Source: Conidiobolus coronatus NRRL 28638
Lineage: Eukaryota > Entomophthoromycota > Entomophthoromycetes > Entomophthorales > Conidiobolaceae
NCBI GenBank assembly: GCA_001566745.1
Contig: KQ964431.1
Location: 98,497-148,023 of the forward strand
DNA length: 49,527 nt
Reading direction: 5' to 3'
Shown in pieces: positions 21,995 through 33,167 of this stretch. The notes under the pieces were generated by a model. The model had not been told where the DNA came from. It ran no database searches and saw only the letters and a list, made by a program, of their open reading frames with translations. Within the stretch, counting starts at the first letter, position 1, and every line of letters begins with the position of its first letter. The position numbers and the translations under genes are program-made.

Positions 21995-24896
21995 TTAAGC
22001 AGAGTATCCTTTTCTTTCAAAAGCAGGTGGTAAATTTGCAAAAGCGTCAAAGAAGGGTCTTTCAACAACTACAAGCTCACCATCTGTCAAATAACCAACT
22101 TGAGCGATATGTTTATAAGTAAAGACGCCTCTAAAGTTCCATTTTTCTTTTTCAGCTAAATTGAGACGACGCTTGCCTAAGAATGCACCGGTTTGCTCTT
22201 CTTTCAATTTCTTTTCACGACTTAAAGCTTTATCAAGTCTACGTAAAAAGTTAAGTTCATGATTATTCCTTGAATTAGGCTCAACAGGTAAGTCCAATCT
22301 AATTTTAATAAGATACTGAGGTCCCCAAATCAATAAATCATCTGCATTGTTAGGATTGAATTCAATTCCTGAAGCCTTAGGCTCTAATTCGAGATAAGAT
22401 TTAGGAAGTTGAGTAGTATTCTTCTGTGACCATTCAGTTGGAGTAGCTAATTCAGTATTGTACACCCAAATAGTGTGATTTCTTTCAACAATGACTATTT
22501 CAGCGTGGTTAGGACGGAAAGCAACGTGCTCAGGATGTGTTTTGAAAGTGGGTAAAGTTAATTTCTGAGTAAAAGTGATCAAATCAATTAAATATACAAC
22601 ATTTGAAGAAGTAGTAACAGCGGCTAATGTACCATCCCCGTTAATTTCGAGATTAGTAATAGAAGTAGAAGCAGTTAAATCTTCAGATAAAACGCTTAAG
22701 GATTGGAAATCGTTAATGGATGGTTTTTCTTCAGAGTTGGTAGCACCATTGATCAATGAAGAGATATCGAAAGAGAGTAATTGAGACTCTGTGGTGGCAA
22801 CTAAAATTCTATCAAGATTGGGTAAGAATTTTATGAACTTGCAGCCAAACCCAGATGAAATCCCGTGATCTTTTAATTCCTTGGATGAGAGCTCTAAAAC
22901 TTTTTGGATTAAGAATTGAGGTTTTTCTTTCTTATAACACTTGTGAGCAATCTGATCAAGAACTAATTTGTCCAATTGGTTTTGGGAATATCTGGTTCTC
23001 TTTGATGAAGCAAAAGGCTTGAAATGACTTGGCTTTTGCCAATTAGTATAATAAAGACGCATGCTGTTAACATCGGATAAAGCTAACCATGAACCACATG
23101 GACTAACTGCAGATGACAAAAATGAAAGTGAAGAAGATGGGCGAATTTCTAGAATAGGTGCATAGTTTTGAACTAAATCGAAAGCAGCTGAAGGAGTTAA
23201 CTTGAGAAGGTCAGTTGAGGGGTGAACTAAAGCTTCTCCAAGTTCCCAAATTTGGAACTTGTGAGGATATCTGCAAGCAACAAAGCGTTGCTCAGGGATC
23301 AAGTGGATATGCTTAAAAGTGTCAAAAGTTTCAGTACGAGTAGAGTGAGCATCATGACCAAGCTTTTCAACAGGCACACGGTTTACTCTTATATCGTTAC
23401 CACCAGTGAATAGCTGTTTTGATACTGGATCATAGCAAATAGCATTTATGTCATGAGAGTGATAGCGTTGAAATCCTGCCAAAGTGTAACCACCTTCAAT
23501 ACCTCTAACATCAGTACCTGCAGCATAATGACCAACCCAAGTATCTACACCAGCAGAAAATACGCTGGATCCATCAGGGGAAATATCTAGAGCTAAAACA
23601 TCAGATTCGTGTCTTGAAAATGAGTATAACTCAGTCATCATTAAGCTATCATAAAAGTTGACATTTCCTAAAGAATCACCTGATACTAAAGTACCATCAG
23701 GTAAGAATTTGACCTTCCATACGACATTATGAGTTTTCTTTCCATCTCTAACTCTAATAGTACTGATTGTACGGCCTAAAATTATGTATTAGAATAAATG
23801 ATAAATAAAATATCAATAACCGTACCTGTTGCAGAATCCAAAATAAGAGTTCTACTTCTAGATGTACCACATGCAATATAAGCGCTATCGTATGACCAAT
23901 CTACTGAAAGGACCATAGCTAAAGATAAATGTTAATAAGTTAAATTTTGATAAAAAAACTTTATATTACTATTTTCAATAGCAAAACTCTTGTAAAATTC
24001 AAATCCAAGCTCATTAATTTCGAATATTTTAACGGAGAAATCATAGCATGCAACAGCCATTAAATTATTTTTAGGATTGATTGAAATATCCCAAACTGAT
24101 CCACCTTGACTAGGTAATGATAACTTTGGAACCAAATTGATCAAATCCCATTCCATTATAAATCCATTTAACCCACCAGAGAATAATCTAGGTAATTGTT
24201 GGTCAGATTCTTCTTGATGATGCCATTTCAAGCAGCGAATAGAGCCACCTTTAACACCAGGAATGTGCTATCNNNNNNNNNNNNNNNNNNNNNNNNNNNN
24301 NNNNNNNNNNNNNNNNNNNNNNNNNNNNNNNNNNNNNNNNNNNNNNNNNNNNNNNNNNNNNNNNNNNNNNNNNNNNNNNNNNNNNNNNNNNNNNNNNNNN
24401 NNNNNNNNNNNNNNNNNNNNNNNNNNNNNNNNNNNNNNNNNNNNNNNNNNNNNNNNNNNNNNNNNNNNNNNNNNNNNNNNNNNNNNNNNNNNNNNNNNNN
24501 NNNNNNNNNNNNNNNNNNNNNNNNNNNNNNNNNNNNNNNNNNNNNNNNNNNNNNNNNNNNNNNNNNNNNNNNNNNNNNNNNNNNNNNNNNNNNNNNNNNN
24601 NNNNNNNNNNNNNNNNNNNNNNNNNNNNNNNNNNNNNNNNNNNNNNNNNNNNNNNNNNNNNNNNNNNNNNNNAAAAGGTTAGTTAATTCAATATTTTTAG
24701 CTAAATAAGCATAATTTACTTTTTCTTTTCTTAAAGCGCCAGTTCCTTCTTCAATAGAAAAAATTTCAATAATACCAGTTTCTCTGCCTACAGCTAACCA
24801 GCGATTTTCTTTATAGGATTGTGGAGTGATAGCCAAAGCTGTAATAGCAGGCAATTGTGTCTCTATAAATCTTGTTCTATGTACTTTTAAACTCAT
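21995..24896 (-). CDS. UTP4: Utp4/Cirhin WD40 protein of the small-subunit processome (interrupted by assembly gap)
   Basis: Utp4 is a t-UTP/UtpA component that loads on nascent pre-rRNA for 18S processing. The N-terminal part (from 24896) starts MSLKVHRTRFIETQLPAITA and WLAVGRETGIIEIFSIEEG, the conserved Cirhin opening. 400 N (24273-24672) hide about 130 residues. The gene then continues KGGSIRCLKWHHQ and FSGGLNGFIMEWDL, and across introns 23919-23969 and 23776-23825 into VWKVKFLPDGTLVSGDSLGNV, HESDVLALDISPDGSSVFSAG and HDINAICYDPVSKQLFTGG, ending VVERPFFDAFANLPPAFERK. These are tandem WD40 blades of a double propeller. Intron content within the gap is unknown. It is divergent from Rogdi, with 460 bases between starts. 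A perfect motif lies 204 bases upstream. Confidence 0.92.
24273..24672. other. assembly gap (400 N) inside UTP4
   Basis: A run of 400 N replaces part of the UTP4 coding region. The round number suggests an estimated or padded gap size. Confidence 1.
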
Positions 24897-25099
24897 ACTA
24901 AATTACAATTTTAAAGATAGAAATATATAAATTAAGGTGAAAAGATAAAAAATTAAATAAACTAGGGTTTTTAAGTCAAATAAACTAAATCAAAAGCTGA
25001 TCTATATTAACTTCTATATATTAAAATTTTATATTTTTATGAATTTTTTTGACAAATTTAGTAAATTTGCATTTATCAAATTTTATGTATTAATTACTA

Positions 25100-25108
25100 T
25101 TATGGGAT
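25100..25108 (-). promoter_or_regulatory. ATCCCATAA motif upstream of UTP4
   Basis: A perfect nonamer in UTP4 sense orientation, 204 bases before the ATG, in the promoter shared with Rogdi. Confidence 0.5.
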
Positions 25109-25261
25109 AGATTTATTTTTGAATATGCGAAAAATTTAAATACATGCTAGATATTATATTTTTGTTAAGCATTTATTTTTCTGATTAATACTAAATATGC
25201 TTTTCAAAAGATATCCTTCAGTTGACTTATAAATATGACTAACTCAATATATTTCAATAAT

Positions 25262-25270
25262 ATCCCATAA
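25262..25270 (+). promoter_or_regulatory. ATCCCATAA motif upstream of the Rogdi gene
   Basis: A perfect nonamer in Rogdi sense orientation, 88 bases before the ATG. It and the UTP4 copy each point at their own gene. Confidence 0.55.
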
Positions 25271-25357
25271 GTTTATATGATCATTATTTCAAATTTAAAA
25301 TAAATTTCACAGTCAAGTCTAATAATATAATTAAACTCGATTTTGGATATTATTAAA

Positions 25358-26629
25358 ATGGCACCAACAATTGAAAAAGAAATAAAACAGATGGTAAGCT
25401 TTCATAAAATTCTATGAAATCGATGAAAACATAACTATTTAATTTTATATTAGCATAAAGAACTGGAACATATGATTCATGCACAATTACCAGAATTAAT
25501 AAAGATTTTAAGCAAGGAGTTAAGCTTACCTTTTAGTAATGGAATATTAAGAAAAAGTAAATATATTCTTCTATAATAATCATAACTTTGGAGATTTATT
25601 AGCTTTGATAGGTGGCCTACCTCCTCCACAACAAATTAATTTAAATTTTGAATTATCAGAGTAATATCTAGCAAGTATTTTTTATTAGATATATCAAATA
25701 ACAATATAAATATAGAAATCCCAGTATTAAGGGAAATATAGTAGTATCTTCTTCTAATGTAGAACAAATGGTAATTTATATGCTTGATTTTTACACTAAT
25801 TCTAATAAATTTCAGGATTTAATAGCACAAATGAATGTATTTAATCGTAAGCACTTATTTCAAATATTCTTAACGAACGGAGTAAAGTACAGATTGCAAC
25901 AGGTAATTTCATAATTAATTAAGTACTCTATTATTCAGAAATTTAACTCATTTAATTTAGCTGAACTTAGCTGAAATTTATATGCTAAAGCTAATGGATT
26001 TAATTGACTCCAGCATTAACTTTAGCCAATTTCACGATACTATTAAAGTAAAGTTATTAAAATTACTTGAACTTATTCTTATAATATACAGTTTGTAGAT
26101 GGCGTTATTAATAAGTTGAAGCAGATATTAGACCAATTCAAATATCCTAGAAATCAATTTTTATTTCCTGAATATTATTGCGATCCCAAGGTAACCTACA
26201 TGATTTAATTTATCAGTTAGATATTGTAACTGTTATCTTATAGATTATTACACCAGAGCTACCTAATGACTTAATTATACAATATTACATCGTTGAAGGA
26301 GATGTAATGATTGAATTGATTCATTTTAAGCGTATTACAGAATCTAGCAGCTCATCAGGATTTTCATTAGCCAATACCCTTAAAAGATCTAACACCCCAC
26401 CTTCGTAAAGGATAGCATGTAACTTTACAACTTTTTTATTAAGTAATACAATTCTAATAATTTATTATATAGATTTTATCAAAATCAACCAGTTGAAATT
26501 TTGGAAAAATTAACTATTAAAGTCAATCACCCAAAACTAAGCCAGCTATACTCTAAACTAAAGTCAATACTGGAAGATTGGACCAAATTTAACGAAAATT
26601 TATATATTTTTGATGATGAATCATTTTAA
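25358..26629 (+). CDS. RAV2: Rogdi/Rav2 family protein (RAVE complex, V-ATPase reassembly)
   Basis: Rav2, with Rav1 and Skp1, reassembles V1 onto Vo of the vacuolar ATPase. Nine exons (25358-25393, 25454-25556, 25603-25660, 25716-25770, 25816-25902, 25961-26047, 26092-26190, 26244-26404, 26473-26629) give 280 residues, against 287 in human ROGDI. Matching landmarks in order are an N-terminal helix ending in QLPELIKILSKELSLPF, the beta region VSSSNVEQMDLIAQMNVFNRK, the leucine-rich helix IYMLKLMDLIDSSINF, then TPELPNDLIIQYYIVEGDVM (human has PALPSDLLVNVYI) and the terminal coiled helix. Every exon junction keeps frame, and introns are 44-68 nt. The identification rests on recalled similarity to ROGDI. 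Confidence 0.85.
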
Positions 26630-26913
26630 TAAATCTAATCTAATCAATATTTCGCTATTTAATTAAACATGTTGAAACAAAAAATTGTATAGCAATAAAG
26701 AATCAAGTGGCAAAAAAAAATAAATATTAAAATGTTAATTATAGACTGAAAAGAGTTGAAAAAGGACATAGGTAAAAAATAATAAAAATAATATGAAATA
26801 TTAAGCTGAATAAGTGAATATAAATAAAAATAAATATATTGATGAAAGTCATAAAACAAGATATTTTACATTTACATAAATAACTATTGATACTGATATA
26901 AATAATCTTATAT
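26630..26913. other. short intergenic, nothing recognised
   Basis: An AT-rich spacer between the Rogdi gene and tRNA-Trp. Confidence 0.5.
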
Positions 26914-26985
26914 GACGCGTTGGCGCAATGGTAGCGCGTCCGCCTCCAGAGCGGAAGGCTGGGAGTTCGAGTCTCTCACGCGTCA
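26914..26985 (+). tRNA. tRNA-Trp (anticodon CCA)
   Basis: The cloverleaf is perfect: acceptor GACGCGT/ACGCGTC with discriminator A, D arm GCGC-AATGGTA-GCGC, anticodon arm TCCGC-CTCCAGA-GCGGA with anticodon CCA, and T arm GGGAG-TTCGAGT-CTCTC. There is no intron. Confidence 0.96.
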
Positions 26986-27365
26986 ATTTTTAATTGATTA
27001 TTTTAACATTTATTCAAATTTTGATTGTAATTTAATTAATATAAGGGAATAATTATTTATTTTTTAATAACTTTATTGATTTATTGTAGAATTAATAAGA
27101 ATTAACCCATCTTGTTCACGGGATTTAATTCGAAAATTTGAAAATATGATAAATTTATACATGCTATTAGGTATAAATGCTAAATGAAATATACTATTAG
27201 TATTAACATTCATCATTATCTAATAATCTAGCCAATTAGTTAAAATGTGAAGACATATTATTGCTTTCACATTTTCACAAATAACCTTGGATTATTTGTG
27301 ATGTATGCGCATTGCGCTATTGTGGCTAAAATTTTATCAAGTAGATTAATTAATTGAAGGTTTGA
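26986..27365. other. EAF1 downstream region with two adjoining hairpins
   Basis: AT-rich 3' flank of EAF1. The only structured feature is the pair of hairpins at 27242-27301. Confidence 0.55.
27242..27301. repeat. two adjoining perfect 10-bp inverted repeats
   Basis: AAAATGTGAA (27242-27251) pairs with TTCACATTTT (27266-27275). TCACAAATAA (27275-27284) pairs with TTATTTGTGA (27292-27301) around the loop CCTTGGA. The two stems share one base. They lie about 65 bases past the EAF1 stop codon, so they are probably in its 3' UTR or at its transcript end. Confidence 0.7.
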
Positions 27366-30300
27366 TTAGTTAAACATGCTTACATTCATATTTGGGGTAC
27401 CATTGTTATTCATTTGATTAATATTCTGACTGTTTTGTAAATTATTCATAGGCACTGCGCCAGGATTAGCAGGGTTTACATTAGGCTTTACTTCGCCGTT
27501 ATTCTGTATAGACATACTAGATAAATTTGTTCTATCCATAGGCACTTTAACTTCAGGAGTAGCCCTGGACATATTTGGACGCATTCCTTGTAAAGAAAGA
27601 GCCTGTATTTCATTTTGAAGGCGTCTCTGGCTAATCAGCTGAATTTGCTGGATGATTGCCATTTGAGCTGGCGAAGGATTTGGTAAACGTCCGGCTATAA
27701 ACAACTGCCAAAGCTGAATAGCCTGAGGGTTGATCTGCTGTGCCATAGTAGGCCTTCCTTGCTGAGGCGTGGTAGGATTTCCATTATTTACAAGACTTGG
27801 GGTGTTCACAGCTGGATTTTGTTGCCCCATCGTGTTCATTAATGGGTTGTTAACTCTTCCAAACTGACTCATATATGCTGCAAGATGAGCGGGAGTAACA
27901 TTTACGCCAGGTCTTATTCCTGGCATCATATTATTACTAATCATATATTGAAGTTGATCTGGCGTAAATCTGTTCTGCATAGGAATTCTAGCTAAACCTG
28001 CTGCATTCGGATACGTATTTATCGGTATTGCATTGTTAGGAACATTCATGGCTTGAGGCTGAGGTGGAACGTTTGGATTAGCAGCTGGATTCTGTACTGT
28101 GTTTGTAGCAGGATTCTGTACTATGCTGGTGTTAGAATTTGCGCTAGGATTTGACGCGGTGGCAGTATTAGAATTGACACTTAAGACAGGATTTGCCATA
28201 TTTGTTGGTGGTTGACCAGGCCAATTTGCAGGAACTGACCGAGGGGGTAGTACAAGTGGCCTTACATGATTAATGCCTATGTGAGGAACTGGGCGGACAA
28301 ACGAACCAGTAGCCATGTTTGGTTGTACACGTAAAGGAATCTGTTGAGCAGGGTTTCCAGCAATTTGATCAGCCCCATTAGCAACAGGCTGTTGAACATT
28401 AGGAAGTTGAGAGAAAAATTGAGCTTGAACAATTGGGTTTGAAGAGCGCTGGAATTGTTGTTGAGCAGCTTTCAGCTGTCTGTCTATATCAGATTTTCTA
28501 ATTGACATCTCCATTGGATTGTGCAAGCTTGAATTTTTCTCAAGAGTTTCATGGGTTTCATGTAGAGTGGTATTTTTTGATGGCTGAGACTCAGCTTTTA
28601 GCTTGCTATTTCGCATTCCATATTTCTTAATAAGCTCAACAAAACTAGCTTCTCTCTTATCTGGGCTAGAATCCAATATATTTGACTTTCTATAGATATC
28701 AGATTTCAATAAGTTGCCTCTATAAATTTCCTTTGTATGATGTGGGACTGCTGTCTGTGATAATGTGTTAAATCTACTAGCACAATCAGATGAAGTTTTT
28801 GACAAATTACGAGGAGCCTGGCTATTAATAGTTTCTGAAATCAAATTCCAATTGGATGAAAATATACCTACAAGCTTCAATAATAAAGCATCCATACTTG
28901 CATCCCACCCTCTTTTTGCTGGAAGTGGTGGCTTTGGTTTAGGGTCAAGTTGAGCAGATGACGATGGCTCTTCCAAATCAGGTATGTGGGTAGTTGTCAT
29001 AAAAGGGTGTGTAAGTGGCGAAAGGGGCGGAGAAGCTTCTCTACGATTATCTTCAGAATCTGAAGATGAAAGTAACCCATCAAAACCTATAGGCTCTTCT
29101 TGTAACGGATATCCAATAAAGGCCGGGTTAGCAGGGAATAAGTAGTCGTTTTTTACAGGATTTTTATAAAAATCTCTTCCTGGATTTGGATTAAATAAGT
29201 ATAATGGAAGGTCAATATTATGTATCTTTTCTTCTCTAGCTGGTCTGAGAGTAACTGGTGGTGCAATGGATGCAGGATTGACTGATCCTTGATTAGGGGT
29301 AGCTTCTGATGAAGGAACGCTTGAAGTATTAACGGCTTGGATCTGCCTTGTATTGGAGCTTGTAGTTTCTAGCGAATCATTTGACTCAGTTTTTATATTC
29401 ATGTCAGTAGAAGACAAAATATCTATATCTCCAGTTGGTATGTTGCTAAAATCAAATATATCATGCTCATACAAGGACATATAATAGTGATCCTGATAGT
29501 CTAGTGGGGTAAAATGACTTGAAACTGAGAATGGAAGATTTTTTGATTTTTTTCTGCCAGGAACAATACAAATCAAAGATTTATCTTCAAGCTCATGCCA
29601 TCTTTTTGCTTCATGTGCTAATACCATCGCTACTATCTTTTTCCACTTTCTCTCTTCAGTAAAATCTACGTGCATCAACTCCATTTCATCTAGCAAATAA
29701 TTCCAATGCGTTTTTGGACGAGGTGGATCAAAATATGGGTTTTTCTGCCCTAATGACCAGTTTCCAGAGGTCTTTAGCTGAGAAATCTTTGAATGGACCA
29801 TATTTGCATCTTGAATTGATGTTCTAGGCTTCCAATTTGATGCCTTCTCTAAATCTAAAATATTATCTGTATTCTTTGATGGCCTTGCCTTAGGGTCCTT
29901 AGAGCTGTGTAGAGATCTTTTTTTAGCTTTAGTCTTTAATTTGTGAAGTTTTGTTTCTAGCATTGAATGAGCTGTGGGATATAATGATGAAGCGGATGTT
30001 TGATGCGATGCATGATTGAGCTCATTAGTATAATCAGATATTACTCTGGGGGGAATATGCGGTAAAACATCAATTTGATCTTGTTCCTATGCATTTGATA
30101 AGTCAAAATAGCACAAAAAGCTAAGTTAAAATTACCTGAATAATTATATTTCTATTTTTTCCAAGCTTTATCTTTTTGCATTTCTACAAGTAAAATATTA
30201 GACTCAAGTCTAGTATTGTTATAAATAAATTACTCTAAAGTTTTGTTGAGCCAAATCTAATTCAGAATTGATTTCATCTTCGTCTACTAAAAGGCATTCC

Positions 30301-30438
30301 GGGTTGTTAACGAATTCCATCACCTGGTCCAATTCCTCTCTTAAAAGGGTCAGCCTTTGGAGGAGAGTTCTATTACGGCAAAGTTAATAAAAATAAAAAT
30401 AAATAAGAGCTTAACTTAGAATACTCTTTACTAATCAT
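27366..30438 (-). CDS. EAF1: Eaf1/Vid21, NuA4 histone acetyltransferase scaffold
   Basis: Eaf1 is the platform subunit of the NuA4 histone H4/H2A acetyltransferase. Four exons (30416-30438, 30234-30369, 30136-30183, 27366-30086) give 975 residues. The HSA domain at about residues 195-235 contains HWNYLLDEMELMHVDF and WKKIVAMVLAHEAKRW. It is followed by a Ser-rich linker, a SANT/Myb domain at about 460-520 (KRGWDASMDALLLKLV, FSSNWNLISETI, CASRFNTL), and a long C-terminal tail rich in Asn, Pro, Gln and Met. The order HSA then SANT without a helicase domain identifies fungal Eaf1. The first exon is 23 nt with a GTTAAG donor and is less certain. The nearest ATCCCATAA is 366 bases upstream, farther than at other genes, so a further 5' exon is possible. 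Confidence 0.9.
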
Positions 30439-31186
30439 AACCTTTAAACGGTAAAATTTGGTTTAGTTATTAAAGAGGAAATAAGGACTGAAAGTATAAA
30501 AATTAATATTTATTTGGTTAATTTAAACTAATATTTACCTATAAAACCAAGTAAATCCTATCCTCAATAAAAAAACCAACAGGGTAAAAATTAAAAAATA
30601 AAATTACAAAAAAATAAATTACAATGCACTTAGATATTTATATATTAATGAAAATTTATATTCGTGTGTAATAAGTGTATTTGACTGAATAACAGTTTTT
30701 AGTTATATAATGGAGGTAATTGGAAAAGGTCAGATTAATTAAGTCCATTCACAATTAGCTATATTTATATTCATCAAGCTCGAATAACTTAAATTAAAAA
30801 TTATTATGGGATAAATGATCATAAACTTGTTTTGTAATTATGATAGCTTATTTTGGATAATGCTAGTTTATCATTAACCAGCTCTAGAATAGCATAGTTT
30901 AAAAAGATAAAATAATTAAACAAATGCTGAGCTAATATATGACAGTCTATAGATTTGATGTTTATAAAAGTATACACTTGCTAATATCATTATATTTCAA
31001 AATGATGAGAATAAATTATATCTGATTTGATCAAAATATTAATTAAATATTAATTATATGCTAATTTAATAATTATGCTTGTTTATAAGCCAATACTATC
31101 AAAAGATAAATGTAAATATATTATTGGAAATTATATAATGAAATAATAACAATAAATTTAAATTATTAAAGTTTAATATACAACAA
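30439..31186. other. EAF1 upstream region
   Basis: This contains the ATCCCATAA motif at 30804-30812 and is otherwise AT-rich with no recognised feature. Confidence 0.55.
30804..30812 (-). promoter_or_regulatory. ATCCCATAA motif upstream of EAF1
   Basis: A perfect nonamer in the sense orientation, 366 bases before the inferred ATG. The long distance may mean an unrecognised 5' UTR intron. Confidence 0.45.
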
Positions 31187-31588
31187 TCAACAAACAGGTT
31201 GAAGATTGACTAAAATTTGACCACTTGTATAACTTTCGTTACCAAGCTCAAAGAACTGGTCATGATCATGGAAGCTATCCAGTATATATTTCAAATAGAT
31301 ATTCACACTTCCAAGCAGTTCGCCAGATTCTACTTTTGCTTCTTGATCGCACTTAACATTATAGACCTGAATTTTAAGTTTTTTAGACTCATTTAGTACA
31401 AAGTAGTATTTTTCGTTAATATTGAAAAACCCGAATTTATTCGACTTGAGCTTTTGACAGATTTTCTTATCGCCGTAAGCAATAATCATATATGGATTAT
31501 TAAAGTTTTGCAGAGTAATATCGTTTTTGACTTGTATTAAGTTTCTAATGCATTTAACGCTTAATCCAATTTCTTCTACTGACTTCAT
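31187..31588 (-). CDS. small single C2-domain protein, copy 1
   Basis: About 133 residues in one exon, starting MKSVEEIGLSVKCIRNLI. An in-frame ATG 12 codons upstream (31624) exists, but the paralogue next door begins at the equivalent of the chosen start. The pattern is that of one C2 beta-sandwich: LSVKCIRNLI, PYMIIAYGDKKICQKL, LKIQVYNV, ELLGSVNIYLKYIL, HDQFFELG, GQILVNLQPV. The acidic calcium-binding loops are poorly conserved, so calcium binding is doubtful. There is no membrane segment or partner domain. It lies head-to-tail with a diverged paralogue at 32156-32554, implying tandem duplication. Function is unknown; a lipid- or protein-binding adaptor is an inference. Confidence 0.75.
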   Translation of the reverse strand: MKSVEEIGLSVKCIRNLIQVKNDITLQNFNNPYMIIAYGDKKICQKLKSNKFGFFNINEKYYFVLNESKKLKIQVYNVKCDQEAKVESGELLGSVNIYLKYILDSFHDHDQFFELGNESYTSGQILVNLQPVC

Positions 31589-32155
31589 ATTTATAAAACT
31601 TGATTTGCTATATAGTATTGACACATTACAAGCCTTGCTTATATAGCAAAATAAATCTAATTAATTTTCTATAATATTCTATAGCGTAGCTTCAATTAAG
31701 CTTGCAATTTTGAAAATTATTCCTTATAAACCCTTTTATTAAACAGTTTTTCTCGGATCCAAATTAAGAATAATAAAACAATAAACCTAATCAGCTAATT
31801 TAATTAATACTATATTCTCCAATTCATTTATTAAAATTAACTAAATAGCGCAGAATTTCCAAATTCTTCTTTGTCTTTAATTGAAAATCCGAAAATTGAT
31901 ACTGGTTAACTAGTGACAGTTTGTAGTTCACAATGCTCCAATATTCTAAAACTGAATTTTTATTAAAATAATTTTACCACTGTAGTATCATACCAGCAGC
32001 TATAAAAATGACAAGCTTAAATCTATTAAATACAACTGGATTATTAAAAAAAGTTTATTATATTAATAAGCTGTAATATAACACTTATATAATTATGTAA
32101 CTATTAAATTATATATAAATTGCTAAGTTATAGAATAAAAATGAATAAGTGTTTA
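31589..32155. other. spacer between the tandem C2 genes
   Basis: AT-rich spacer with no additional C2 fragment that I can recognise. Confidence 0.5.
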
Positions 32156-32554
32156 TTAATGAATAGGTCTGATATTTAATAGTATTTGACCAAGCTTGGA
32201 GTCTTTATCTCCCAACTCATAAAACTGCTCGTGCTCGCAGTTTGATTGAAGTATATGACTGGTGTGTACCTTAATGCCTGCAACAAAATCATCGTCTCTG
32301 TCTTCTTCTTCATTGATGTCGCCATCATAGACCTTGATAGAAATTATTCTCTCTTCTCCAAGCTTTACAAAATGCCTCTGCTGAACGGTGTGGAACCCCA
32401 TTTTGCTATAATTCAACTTATCAAAGATGATGGAATCTCCAGAAGAAATGACCAAATAGGGACATTCCAACTCTTCGACTTCTTCTTCATCGTCTGATTT
32501 GGTTAAATGTCTGATATTCTTGATACACAACTCAACTTGACCAAATTCTTGCAT
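32156..32554 (-). CDS. small single C2-domain protein, copy 2
   Basis: 132 residues in one exon, starting MQEFGQVELCIKNIRHLTKS. It aligns end to end with the neighbour at 31187-31588: VELCIKNIRHL, CPYLVISSGD, MGFHTVQQRHFVKLGE, ISIKVYDGD, GIKVHTSHIL, HEQFYELGDKDSKLGQILLNIRPIH. By eye about 30 percent of residues are identical. This copy carries many more acidic residues in the loops (DDEEEVEE, NEEEDRDDD), which could restore cation binding. Both are single-domain, soluble and intronless. Confidence 0.78.
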   Translation of the reverse strand: MQEFGQVELCIKNIRHLTKSDDEEEVEELECPYLVISSGDSIIFDKLNYSKMGFHTVQQRHFVKLGEERIISIKVYDGDINEEEDRDDDFVAGIKVHTSHILQSNCEHEQFYELGDKDSKLGQILLNIRPIH

Positions 32555-32777
32555 TCTTGCTATTATAAACTAAATTTATGAGCTATAAGAGCGCTTATAT
32601 ACCTGATCAAATGTAAAATCAGGTTGATAATTTATGTTATTCTCCTTCTAGTTTACTATGTTTGGAATGTATTTATCCGTTGAATTTGATAATTTGACGC
32701 AAAAAAAGTTCTCAATGCTTATACAAATTAAACCATATAATATTTATTCAACGATATATAATGCAGTATAGCAAGAT

Positions 32778-33167
32778 TTATGAGAGAGATGCAACTTTAG
32801 TTTTGATATATTCTACCATATCAGGATTTTTCCAACAAGATGCACCTGCGCACGTAGACCAGCCTTTTACCTTAATAATTAACTGAGGTGACTTTCCAAA
32901 TACGCAGGGACTTCTATGGATATCCAGCGGCCACCAAATATTTGCAAGTCCCATTCCCCACGTTTTAAACTGCAAAACACCCAAGTTCATTTCTTCACTC
33001 GTTTTAACCCACTCAATATCCGAATAGTAAATTGTTCTAGATGTACCTATAGGAAAATAATAGTAAAATATCTGAATTCTATCCTGAAACACTCTAATAT
33101 AGCTATCTTCATATACTACTTCGGGGTTGTTTCCCAGCAAGGGCTGTGTTGGATCCGAGTTGGTCAT
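32778..33167 (-). CDS. conserved small protein with PH-like fold, function unknown
   Basis: 129 residues in one exon: MTNSDPTQPLLGNNPEVVYED, then beta strands (YIRVFQDRIQIFYYYFPIG, SRTIYYSDIEWVKT), a Trp-rich motif (FKTWGMGLANIWWPLDIHR) and LIIKVKGWSTCAGASCW, ending in a helix (PDMVEYIKTKVASL). The strand-strand-loop-helix order suggests a PH/GRAM-like domain of the kind found in uncharacterised fungal and oomycete proteins. The family name is not certain. A motif variant (GACCCATAA) lies 80 bases upstream. Confidence 0.78.
   Translation of the reverse strand: MTNSDPTQPLLGNNPEVVYEDSYIRVFQDRIQIFYYYFPIGTSRTIYYSDIEWVKTSEEMNLGVLQFKTWGMGLANIWWPLDIHRSPCVFGKSPQLIIKVKGWSTCAGASCWKNPDMVEYIKTKVASLS

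Noticed and set aside
26659-26859. Phe/Tyr-rich 66-residue minus-strand reading frame
   Set aside because: It is pure AT-rich composition between two genes, with no family resemblance or signals.
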